13,038 bases of DNA from Lutibacter sp. (GTDB lineage: Bacteria; Bacteroidota; Bacteroidia; Flavobacteriales; Flavobacteriaceae). A program made the position numbers and the translations under genes. Within the stretch, counting starts at the first letter, position 1; each line of letters begins with the position of its first letter. The stretch lies in NCBI GenBank assembly GCA_021647265.1, contig JAKIVA010000061.1, forward strand, positions 1 through 13,038, given 5' to 3'. The notes under the pieces are model-generated. The model had not been told where the DNA came from, did no database searches, and saw nothing but the letters and a program-made list of their open reading frames with translations. Shown here piece by piece: positions 1-6,040 of the stretch.

Positions 1-1
1 T

Positions 2-94
2 GCTAAAGACAAAGTCCTTAAAAAGGAAAAATTAGGAACTGGAAATTATTATATTAATGAGAAATTAATTAAAATTCTAACTCTTAAAGATTAA
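2..94 (+). CDS. 3' end of an unidentified protein (partial)
   Basis: An open frame enters from the left edge and ends with TAA at 92-94. It gives 30 lysine-rich residues ending in ILTLKD. The start and any recognisable domain lie outside the window, so no function can be given. It is supported as a real gene end because the frame is open throughout and because a repeat (TTGG-TAA-AC-G-AT) starts 5 nt after the stop. The next gene has the same arrangement, with its copy of the repeat starting 4 nt after its stop. A chance open frame of this length is also possible in such AT-rich DNA. Confidence 0.45.
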   Translation, partial: AKDKVLKKEKLGTGNYYINEKLIKILTLKD

Positions 95-99
95 TTACT

Positions 100-236
100 T
101 TGGCTAACACCGCATATAGCAAATTGCAAAATGATTTTTAATTGAAAAATTTGTACTTTTAATCAAAATTATAAAAGGCTATGGAAAAGTCCAACTTCAA
201 AATTGCAACTTGCCATATTCAAACCCGTTGCCCAAC
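100..236. repeat. Cassette-boundary-like imperfect inverted repeat upstream of the barrel-protein gene
   Basis: Arms at 112-129 (GCATATAGCAAATTGCAA) and 203-220 (TTGCAACTTGCCATATTC) are complementary at 15 of 18 positions. Weaker pairing continues outward, with TGGCTAAC on the left against GTTGCCCA on the right. The left edge, 100-115, is repeated in direct orientation after the next gene (874-889). The right edge carries GTTGCCCAAC (227-236), whose near-inverse GTTGGGTAAT follows the next gene at 873-882. The barrel-protein start codon is 3 nt beyond the right edge. The 73 bases between the arms are AT-rich and may hold the promoter for that gene, but no clear TAnnTTTG box is present. Its function as a recombination site is inference. 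Confidence 0.5.
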
Positions 237-239
237 ATC

Positions 240-869
240 ATGAAAAAGAAAATAATTTTAATATTAATTACCTTTTCAAACTTAATTTGTTTTAGTCAAA
301 ATGAACATAAAATTCTGTTTGGACTAAAATTTTCAATTGACAATAATTTGAGTTCAAAATATTTAACGACAGATGGGAATATAAATGGCTATTCAAACAT
401 TGTTTACAACGAATTTAATTTCACTTCTGGTATTATTGCTGAATATAGTGTTAGTTCAAAATTAAATATTTTATCAGGAATACTTTACTCAAAAAAGGAT
501 TTTATTGGAACTTATAATTGCGCTACTTGTGACATAATTTACCCATTTCCTGGATATTCACCTGAATTAATTAAACAAAGATTTTTGGAAATTCCAATTC
601 TATTGAAATATTTTTTGATAAATGATAGATTTAATTTATCTTTTGTCTCTGGACTAAATAATGGATTCGTAGTTGAAAATGACTTGAAAAATAATAGGTA
701 TGTTTTGAACGGAGTTATTGGATTAGAAATAGGCTATGAGTTTATTGAAAAATGGAATATTCAATTAGGAACTGATTATAGGAAATCATTAACTCATTTT
801 TATAATGACAAAAATTATAATTTTAAATTAAATGGATTATATTTTAAAATTTTACACAAATTAGAATAA
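240..869 (+). CDS. Secreted outer-membrane beta-barrel protein (PorT-like fold)
   Basis: This is a 209-residue protein. It begins with a signal peptide of about 20 residues: a lysine-rich start (MKKK), a hydrophobic stretch, then CFSQ. The rest shows alternating short polar/hydrophobic strands rich in Gly, Asn and aromatic residues and ends in an aromatic-containing strand (LYFKILHKLE), as in small Bacteroidota OMP_b-brl/PorT-like barrels. A Cys-x-x-Cys pair (CATC) sits in a probable surface loop near residue 89. The frame is open back to an earlier start at 210, but 240 is chosen because the Lys-rich signal sequence begins there and the 10 extra residues would spoil it. Boundary repeats flank the gene on both sides, which suggests an accessory gene acquired as a unit. 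The ligand and role cannot be read from the sequence; the family assignment rests on overall pattern only. Confidence 0.72.
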   Translation: MKKKIILILITFSNLICFSQNEHKILFGLKFSIDNNLSSKYLTTDGNINGYSNIVYNEFNFTSGIIAEYSVSSKLNILSGILYSKKDFIGTYNCATCDIIYPFPGYSPELIKQRFLEIPILLKYFLINDRFNLSFVSGLNNGFVVENDLKNNRYVLNGVIGLEIGYEFIEKWNIQLGTDYRKSLTHFYNDKNYNFKLNGLYFKILHKLE

Positions 870-872
870 AAC

Positions 873-889
873 GTTGGGTAATACTGTAT
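873..889 (+). repeat. Direct copy of the boundary motif after the barrel-protein gene
   Basis: Positions 874-889 (TTGGGTAATACTGTAT) match 100-115 (TTGGCTAACACCGCAT) at 12 of 16 positions, and three of the four differences are C/T transitions. The copy starts 4 nt after the stop codon. GTTGGGT at 873-879 also fits the GTTRRRY core of integron attC sites. From here to the next start (976) I see no gene and no convincing second arm. Confidence 0.45.
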
Positions 890-975
890 GAAATTTAGGC
901 TTAGATTGGAACTAATTAGGAAAACGGTAAACATACTAACAAAACATTGTGCTTCAATTGGAAAAGTTGAATTTA

Positions 976-1398
976 ATGAAAATCTATAGAGGAAATAGAA
1001 AAGGATTTATCAATTATTTATTAATTGGTTCTGTGCTATTACCAATAGTAATTTTCTTTCTTGACAAGAATACTTTTACAGAAAAACCATTTATTCTTCT
1101 GCCTTTATTAAGCCCTTTAATTCTAATATTTTGGATTTATTTTGACACGTTTTATAAAATTGAAAATAATAAATTAATTTATCGTTCAGGGTTTTTAAGA
1201 GGAAAAATAGAAATCCAAAGCATTAAAGAAATCATAAAAGGAAAAACTATGTGGATTGGAACGAAACCTGCATTAGCAAGAAGAGGTCTTATAATTAAGT
1301 TTAATAAGTATGATGAAATATATATTGCGCCAGAAAATAATAATGAAATGATTGCAGACTTATTAAAAGTAAACTCGGAAATTAAAATAACAGAATAG
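976..1398 (+). CDS. Small membrane protein with bacterial PH domain (bPH_4-like)
   Basis: This is a 140-residue protein. Two hydrophobic segments (about residues 12-30 and 38-58) form a membrane hairpin. They are followed by a soluble C-terminal domain of about 80 residues. That domain has the bacterial pleckstrin-homology pattern I associate with Pfam bPH_4: YKIENNKLIYRSGFLRGKI, then a Ser/Lys helix-strand, an ALARRGLIIKF strand, and a closing helix with ISP-like IAPENNNEMIADLL. The family is widespread, and its members are mostly of unknown function. The start at ATG 976 is preferred over GTG 949 because the extra nine residues lie in boundary DNA; GGAAAAG lies about 10 nt upstream of 976. 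The gene sits between two boundary repeats, which fits a stand-alone accessory gene. Confidence 0.68.
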   Translation: MKIYRGNRKGFINYLLIGSVLLPIVIFFLDKNTFTEKPFILLPLLSPLILIFWIYFDTFYKIENNKLIYRSGFLRGKIEIQSIKEIIKGKTMWIGTKPALARRGLIIKFNKYDEIYIAPENNNEMIADLLKVNSEIKITE

Positions 1399-1474
1399 CA
1401 TTTAACTGAATAAAAACCTACGCACAAACCTGATACAAACTCGTTAGCTGTAATTTTAGAAATCCCGTTAAATG
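1399..1474. repeat. attC-like site between the PH-domain and NERD genes
   Basis: CATTTAAC (1399-1406) and GTTAAATG (1467-1474) are perfect inverted arms. Their cores ATTTAAC and GTTAAAT match the integron attC R'' (RYYYAAC) and R' (GTTRRRY) consensus and are 74 bp apart end to end, within the usual attC size range. Inner complementarity is weak: TAAAA near 1410 pairs with TTTTA near 1454. The site begins directly after the upstream stop codon and ends inside the ATG of the next gene. It also contains the first copy (1422-1443) of a 22-bp direct repeat whose second copy lies after the NERD gene. Short consensus matches occur by chance in AT-rich DNA, so attC identity is tentative. Confidence 0.42.
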
Positions 1475-2524
1475 GCGAAAGTAATTGGAACAATAGAATC
1501 ACTGAAATCCCTAAAATGTGAATTAAAAAATCGAGGAATCTCTAGATTTAATTCAGTAAAAGAGATTAATGATTTTTTATCAAATTATGATTTAGAGAAA
1601 CTTACGATACTTAATGATACATCAAAACAATTAGCAAAAGAGTTTTCAGAAACGTGTATTAACTTAAAACAAAGAATTCAGAACAAAACAGCAATTATCA
1701 ATTTAGAGACAGAAAAGTTAGACAATCAAATACTTGATTTAAAGAGGGAAATCAACTTGATTGATACTAAAAAAGATAATAATTATTTCAAAAACTTCCT
1801 TTCGAGTATAAAGTTATATTTCATAAAAAAACAATTAAATTATATTGTAAATAATAAAACTAAACTGATAAGTTCATCTGTAAATAACATCTCAAAAAAG
1901 ATTGAAAGTGATGAGATTTTCACCAAAAAATATAAAACAGATAAACAAAGTTTAGTTGATAAAAGGGCAAAAGCTAAAATAGATAAATTAGAGTATACTC
2001 GAAAAGTTTTAGAGAACTCGAGGAATTTAATTTCGGGAGCAATTGGAGAAAATTTGGTTGTAAAAGAGATAAAAAAGCTTTCAGATGATTTCATTTTAAT
2101 TAATGATTTTAACTTGAGTTTTTCTCCTCCAATTTTTTATAAAAAAAATAACGAAAGTATCCATTCTATTCAAATTGACCATCTTTTAATTTCAAAAGCA
2201 GGAATTTTCATAATCGAAACAAAAAATTGGAGTAAATCTTCTGTCAATTCAATTAACTTGAGATCTCCAGTTAAACAAATAGAAAGATCTAATTTTGCTC
2301 TTTACGTATACATTTCAGAGAATATAATTTTAAAAGAACATCATTGGGGAGAACAAAAAGTTCCGATAAGAAATGTAATTGTCATGATTAACAACAAGCC
2401 TACAACAAAATTCAAGTTTGTAAGTGTAAAACTATTACAAGAATTGAATAATTATATAAATTATTTTGAACCTGTTTTCACCGAATCACAATTGAATAAA
2501 ATAATTAACAAATTGACTTCATAA
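1472..2524 (+). CDS. Coiled-coil protein with C-terminal NERD (nuclease-related) domain
   Basis: This is a 350-residue protein without signal peptide or clear membrane anchor. Residues about 40-185 are Lys/Glu/Asn-rich with long helical, probably coiled-coil stretches. Residues about 187-310 form a NERD domain (PF08378 type): GAIGE at 189-193, IQIDHLLIS with Asp236, then GIFIIETKNW with Glu249 and Lys251. These three residues fit the Asp...Glu-x-Lys arrangement of PD-(D/E)XK nucleases. SPVKQ (265-269) and the strand NVIVMINNKP (301-310) are further family marks. NERD domains are predicted to process DNA and occur in plasmid, restriction and defence settings, but the activity of this protein is inferred. 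The start ATG overlaps the right arm of the attC-like site. A 22-bp direct repeat flanks the gene (1422-1443 and 2605-2626), consistent with horizontal movement. Confidence 0.78.
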   Translation: MAKVIGTIESLKSLKCELKNRGISRFNSVKEINDFLSNYDLEKLTILNDTSKQLAKEFSETCINLKQRIQNKTAIINLETEKLDNQILDLKREINLIDTKKDNNYFKNFLSSIKLYFIKKQLNYIVNNKTKLISSSVNNISKKIESDEIFTKKYKTDKQSLVDKRAKAKIDKLEYTRKVLENSRNLISGAIGENLVVKEIKKLSDDFILINDFNLSFSPPIFYKKNNESIHSIQIDHLLISKAGIFIIETKNWSKSSVNSINLRSPVKQIERSNFALYVYISENIILKEHHWGEQKVPIRNVIVMINNKPTTKFKFVSVKLLQELNNYINYFEPVFTESQLNKIINKLTS

Positions 2525-2533
2525 AAATATCGA

Positions 2534-2580
2534 GTAAGTAAAGGTAAAGAGGAATTTCCCCCTAAACCTTGCCTACTTGC
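2534..2580. other. Imperfect hairpin after the NERD gene
   Basis: GTAAGTA (2534-2540) pairs with TACTTGC (2574-2580) at 6 of 7 positions. AAGGT (2541-2545) pairs with ACCTT (2566-2570), with GCC bulged at 2571-2573. An inner GAGGA/TCCCC pairing is possible. It begins 10 nt after the stop codon and could stop transcription, but no T-run follows. It may equally be part of the adjoining repeat unit. Confidence 0.35.
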
Positions 2581-2604
2581 AAAAACCCCTGTAAATTTAA
2601 GGTC

Positions 2605-2660
2605 GCACAAACTTTATACAAACTCGCTCCATGCAATGCTACGATTGTTAGATAGCATTG
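2605..2660 (+). repeat. Second copy of the 22-bp boundary repeat plus adjacent hairpin
   Basis: Positions 2605-2626 repeat 1422-1443 with 20 of 22 matches: GCACAAAC, a variable trinucleotide region, then ATACAAACTCG. As in the first copy, an ATTTAA sequence lies just upstream (near 2596) and a GTTARAT sequence lies just downstream (GTTAGAT, 2647-2653). CAATGCTA (2634-2641) and TAGCATTG (2653-2660) form an 8-bp stem around an 11-nt loop containing most of that GTTAGAT. The conserved order suggests one repeat family bounding the NERD gene. Confidence 0.5.
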
Positions 2661-2679
2661 TTATTATTAAGTTTTGTAT

Positions 2680-2759
2680 GCGTTAAGGATAGTAGTGGCA
2701 TCCTTTTTAGGCATTGCCTAAAAAGATATAACGAATAGCCTGACCCAACAGGGGAACGC
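2680..2759 (+). ncRNA. Compact structured RNA candidate, Flavo-1-like
   Basis: Several nested pairings fit in 80 bases. The outer stem is GCGTT (2680-2684) with AACGC (2755-2759). A second stem is AAGGA (2685-2689) with TCCTT (2701-2705). Next comes a strong hairpin, TTTTAGGC (2705-2712) with GCCTAAAA (2716-2723), and then CCC (2744-2746) with GGG (2751-2753). GGC (2697-2699) and GCC (2738-2740) could make a further contact. The order and unpaired motifs (AAGGAT, AAAAAGATATAACG, GCCTGACCC, GGGAACGCC) resemble what I remember of the Flavo-1 RNA motif of Flavobacteria; that identification is from memory. It lies between the convergent ends of the NERD gene and guaB. The strand is chosen by the remembered orientation and is uncertain. 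Confidence 0.5.
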
Positions 2760-2846
2760 CCAAAAAGTTATAAATGAAGTTTTTAGCTAAATAATCTAAT
2801 AAGGCGTTGCCTAATATTTTTACATTTTAGACAGTTTCTTTTAAAG

Positions 2847-4316
2847 TTACCTTGAATAATTAGGTGCTTCCTTAGTTATGGTAACATCGTGAGGGTGGCT
2901 TTCTCGCATACCAGCAGAAGTAATTTTAACAAACTTTGCCTGTTTTTGAGCAGCAATATTTTTAGCGCCACAATACCCCATACCGGCACGTAATCCTCCA
3001 ATAAATTGATGCATTGTTTCGTGTAATTCACCCTTGTACGGCACTCTGCCTACAATGCCTTCAGGAACAAGTTTTTTAATATCTAATTCTACATCTTGGA
3101 AATAACGATCTTTTGACCCTTTCTCCATAGCTTCTACAGACCCCATTCCTCTGTACGACTTGAATTTCCTTCCTTCAAAAATAATAGTTTCACCTGGCGA
3201 TTCTTTTGTTCCTGCTAATAAAGAACCTAGCATAACACTATCTGCTCCTGCTGCAATTGCTTTGGGAATATCACCTGTATAACGAACACCACCATCCGCA
3301 ATAACAGGAACTCCTGTATCTTTGATTGCTTCTGAAACTTCAATAATTGCAGAAAGTTGTGGGTAACCTACACCGGCAACTACACGTGTTGTACAAATTG
3401 AACCTGGACCAATCCCTACTTTTACAGCATCTGCACCAGCTTCAACTAAATATTTAGCAGCTTCACCTGTTGCAATATTTCCCACAACTATATCAGTAGT
3501 TGGATAGGTAGCTTTAATTTCTTTTAAAATGGTTACTACACTTTTTGTATGTCCGTGAGCGGTATCAATTATTAAAGCATCAACACCTACTTTAATTAGT
3601 GCTTCTGCCCTTTTAAATGCATCTCCTGTAACTCCAATTGCAGCCGCTACGCGCAAACGTCCATATTGATCTTTATTTGCATCAGGGTTTTCAATTACTT
3701 TAATAATATCTCTATACGTTATCAATCCAACCAATTTGTAGTTTGCGTTTACAACAGGTAATTTTTCAATTTTATTTTCTTGTAAAACAAGTTCAGCTTG
3801 TTTTAGTGAAGTTCCTTCTGGTACAGTTACCAAATTTTTAGAAGTCATTACTTCAGAAATTTTACGTGTGTTGTCACTTTCAAAACGCAAATCTCTGTTA
3901 GTAATAATACCAATAAGTGTTCCTTTATTATCAATTACTGGAATACCTCCAATACTGTATTCACGCATTAAATTTTTTGCTGTCAATACTGTTTCATCTT
4001 TTGTTACAGTAACGGGTTCTAAAATCATACCTGATTCTGATCGCTTTACCTTTTTAACCTCTTCAGCTTGTTTAGCAATAGACATGTTTTTATGTAACAC
4101 CCCAATACCACCAACTCTAGCCATAGCAATTGCCATTTCAGATTCTGTGACGGTATCCATTGCAGCCGAAACTATAGGAACATTTAGTGTAATATTTTTT
4201 GTGAATTTTGCTTGAATATTTACCTCACGTGGTAAAACTTCTGAAAATGCGGGGATTAGTAGTACGTCATCGTAAGTTAAACCTTCTCCTACGAATTTTG
4301 AAGTGTGTAAAATCAT
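2847..4316 (-). CDS. guaB: Inosine-5'-monophosphate dehydrogenase
   Basis: The enzyme oxidises IMP to XMP with NAD+, the committed step of guanine nucleotide synthesis, in the cytosol. It has 489 residues, the normal bacterial length. A TIM barrel (about 10-90 and 215-480) is interrupted by a tandem CBS pair (about 97-210), which senses adenine/guanine nucleotides in this family. Visible motifs are LTYDDVLLIP near the N-terminus, DTAHGH (251-256), the loop GIGPGSICTTR with catalytic Cys308, ADGGVRYTGDI for phosphate binding, YRGMGSV, and the mobile flap PEGIVGRVPYKG containing the general-base Arg424. The start is the only suitable ATG. It is preceded by its own candidate -7 box and lies downstream of the nucleotidase gene on the same strand with a 70-nt gap. 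No strong terminator follows it: only a short AGGC/GCCT stem near 2800. Confidence 0.97.
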   Translation of the reverse strand: MILHTSKFVGEGLTYDDVLLIPAFSEVLPREVNIQAKFTKNITLNVPIVSAAMDTVTESEMAIAMARVGGIGVLHKNMSIAKQAEEVKKVKRSESGMILEPVTVTKDETVLTAKNLMREYSIGGIPVIDNKGTLIGIITNRDLRFESDNTRKISEVMTSKNLVTVPEGTSLKQAELVLQENKIEKLPVVNANYKLVGLITYRDIIKVIENPDANKDQYGRLRVAAAIGVTGDAFKRAEALIKVGVDALIIDTAHGHTKSVVTILKEIKATYPTTDIVVGNIATGEAAKYLVEAGADAVKVGIGPGSICTTRVVAGVGYPQLSAIIEVSEAIKDTGVPVIADGGVRYTGDIPKAIAAGADSVMLGSLLAGTKESPGETIIFEGRKFKSYRGMGSVEAMEKGSKDRYFQDVELDIKKLVPEGIVGRVPYKGELHETMHQFIGGLRAGMGYCGAKNIAAQKQAKFVKITSAGMRESHPHDVTITKEAPNYSR

Positions 4317-4346
4317 AATGCAATCAACTTAGAAATTAATTGCGAG

Positions 4347-4373
4347 CAAATTTACACTATTTATATTAAATAG
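4347..4373 (-). promoter_or_regulatory. Candidate guaB promoter with adjoining palindrome
   Basis: On the minus strand, TAAATTTG (4354-4347) matches the Bacteroidota -7 consensus TAnnTTTG, 31 nt from the guaB start. No convincing -33 TTG is seen at the expected spacing. Just upstream lies a perfect 7-bp palindrome, CTATTTA/TAAATAG (4357-4373) with a 3-nt centre. This could be an operator or the end signal of the preceding nucleotidase transcript. Confidence 0.45.
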
Positions 4374-4386
4374 TTGTTTTATTTTT

Positions 4387-5895
4387 TTATAAACTTTTTA
4401 AATACATAATTATGGCCTTTCTAATATCTTTTGCCACATCAGTATTTTTATTTTGATAAACTTTAACAATACCTTTATTTTCAGGTTTCAAAAAAGGTAT
4501 ATCATAGCCTTTAAGTAAATAATCACTAAAGGCAACGGTATATGTTTTTGAGTCAATAATTGCTTTATTATTAACGAACCACTTTTTATTGGTTTTATCA
4601 TAAGTTACATTATAGCGTTGTAAATAAGCGCCTTTTCCTGCTTTTAACCTACCATAATTTAATACTTTTTTTAGCAAGTTCCCTTTCAATTCAACCTTTA
4701 ATACTTCACCACCAAATGGTAACACTCTAAAGATATCAATACCTGTAATATCTCCTTGTAATTCATCATCTATTCGTATAGATCCTCCGTTTATTAATGC
4801 ACAATCAACCTTGTTATCAAAACTAAAGGCCATTGCTTTTGCTATTAATACGCCTAAATTAGTTTGCACACTTCTAATAGGAGTATCTCTTCCGTCAAGT
4901 GGCTCAACTGCTGTATAAATTACTTCATTTGGATTTGGAAGAATTTCCTTAATTTTTTCATCGAGTAATACATTCCATTTCTGAACAATATTATTTACTT
5001 TTTCATCTATACCTGTTTCTTTGGTAATTGGAACGAGCTCAGATTTGATGATAGTTTCTTTGGTTTTGGTATTGTAAGAAATTCTGTGTACATAAGCTGT
5101 TTTAGCATTGGCATCAGCCTTTGTAATTTTAGAATTCCCAACAGGAACAGACATATTTACATGTTCATGTCCTCCCATAATTAAAGGTACTTTAGGAAAC
5201 ATGTTTGCAAGCATTTTGTCTTGTTCAATGGTCACATGTGTAAGTCCGAAAACGATATCTGTCTTCGGTTCTAAGGTATTATACGCATATTTTGCAGATT
5301 CATAAAAATCACCATAGTCAACATAGTTTTTAGGATTTGCATTTATTGTAGCACTGAAAAAACCAATTTTTATAGATTTTCCATCTTTATTTTTAATAGT
5401 GAAAATAACTGTTTTAGGAAGTTCTTTAGAAATATTATCTTTAAAAATAGCAAAACGTTTGGTGGTACTATCCTTTAATTTATGGATGGGATTTGTAGCA
5501 ATCCACTGAAAATTTGATTCGTTCAGGCGTTGTTGAAATTCTTGCTCATTTAAATCAAATTCATGATTTCCTAAAGCAACTAAATCAAAATTCATGGCAT
5601 TCATTACCTCAATCATTTGTTTACCTTTGATACGCTCTCCTTTGTATTTAATTGTTCCCAACAGAGATGGATTTAAAAAATCTCCTGCCATAAACATAAA
5701 AGTATTAGGATTCTCTTTTATTAAATCCTGATGTAATTTTTCAACCCTAGCCATTCCCCCTACTTTTCCTCCTTCTAAAGGAGCTATTTCATACACATCA
5801 TTTAGTTGTAGAAAAGTAAACTCTACAACATTGTTTTCTTTTGAGCAAGAAACCAATAAACTTAAACTTATTAAAATATAGATTATTTTTTTCAT
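4387..5895 (-). CDS. Lipoprotein 5'-nucleotidase / metallophosphatase (UshA-like, both domains)
   Basis: This is a 502-residue protein predicted to hydrolyse nucleotide phosphates outside the cytoplasm. A lipoprotein signal ends at LLVSC with lipidated Cys17. The metallophosphatase domain (about 25-255) shows LNDVYEI (33-35 region), MAGDFLNPS (Gly71-Asp72), LGNHEFD (109-114), GLTHV with His220, and GGHEH (241-245). The C-terminal 5'-nucleotidase domain (about 325-490) carries NGGSIR (369-374) and VLPFGGEV, typical for nucleotide binding. The first metal motif reads Asp-x-Tyr where UshA has Asp-x-His; I believe a related subfamily shares this. The gene lies directly upstream of guaB, so both touch purine nucleotide supply, but each has its own -7 box. 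Substrate range (AMP, UDP-sugars, cyclic nucleotides) cannot be settled by reading. Confidence 0.88.
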   Translation of the reverse strand: MKKIIYILISLSLLVSCSKENNVVEFTFLQLNDVYEIAPLEGGKVGGMARVEKLHQDLIKENPNTFMFMAGDFLNPSLLGTIKYKGERIKGKQMIEVMNAMNFDLVALGNHEFDLNEQEFQQRLNESNFQWIATNPIHKLKDSTTKRFAIFKDNISKELPKTVIFTIKNKDGKSIKIGFFSATINANPKNYVDYGDFYESAKYAYNTLEPKTDIVFGLTHVTIEQDKMLANMFPKVPLIMGGHEHVNMSVPVGNSKITKADANAKTAYVHRISYNTKTKETIIKSELVPITKETGIDEKVNNIVQKWNVLLDEKIKEILPNPNEVIYTAVEPLDGRDTPIRSVQTNLGVLIAKAMAFSFDNKVDCALINGGSIRIDDELQGDITGIDIFRVLPFGGEVLKVELKGNLLKKVLNYGRLKAGKGAYLQRYNVTYDKTNKKWFVNNKAIIDSKTYTVAFSDYLLKGYDIPFLKPENKGIVKVYQNKNTDVAKDIRKAIIMYLKSL

Positions 5896-5913
5896 AATTT
5901 TTTTTTAGAAAAA

Positions 5914-5921
5914 CAAAACTA
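5914..5921 (-). promoter_or_regulatory. Candidate -7 box of the 5'-nucleotidase gene
   Basis: The minus strand reads TAGTTTTG, an exact TAnnTTTG match, 18 nt before the nucleotidase start codon. About 19 nt further upstream is TTTT rather than the usual TTTG, so the -33 part is weak. The 145-nt gap to the hydrolase gene is otherwise featureless and AT-rich. Confidence 0.42.
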
Positions 5922-6040
5922 CACTTATTTAATTTATTTTAAAAAATGTAATGGAATAATTTATTCAAAAATTGATATTTTAAATTATTAGTAGGATTGT
6001 ACAGTAACAAAATTTCAATTGAGGTTTCTCAATTTCTCAA

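Noticed and set aside
949..975. GTG start giving the PH-domain protein nine more residues
   Set aside because: The added residues lie in boundary DNA. An ATG with a Lys-rich beginning directly before the first membrane segment is the simpler start.
1179..1502. Open frame of 107 codons on the minus strand
   Set aside because: It overlaps the PH-domain gene and the attC-like boundary. Its hydrophobic product is what AT-rich antisense reading gives, and it has no domain.
2703..2725. Simple Rho-independent terminator formed by the 11-bp palindrome
   Set aside because: The arms are separated by one base only, there is no T-run after them, and neighbouring pairings place the palindrome inside a larger structured element.
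3868..4215. Open frame of 115 codons antisense to guaB
   Set aside because: It is a shadow of the CBS/barrel region of guaB. The apparent hydrophobicity is a by-product of the opposite strand.
4317..5895. Nucleotidase-guaB purine operon
   Set aside because: Both genes have their own TAnnTTTG box, and a palindrome lies in the 70-nt gap. Co-transcription is possible but not shown by the sequence.
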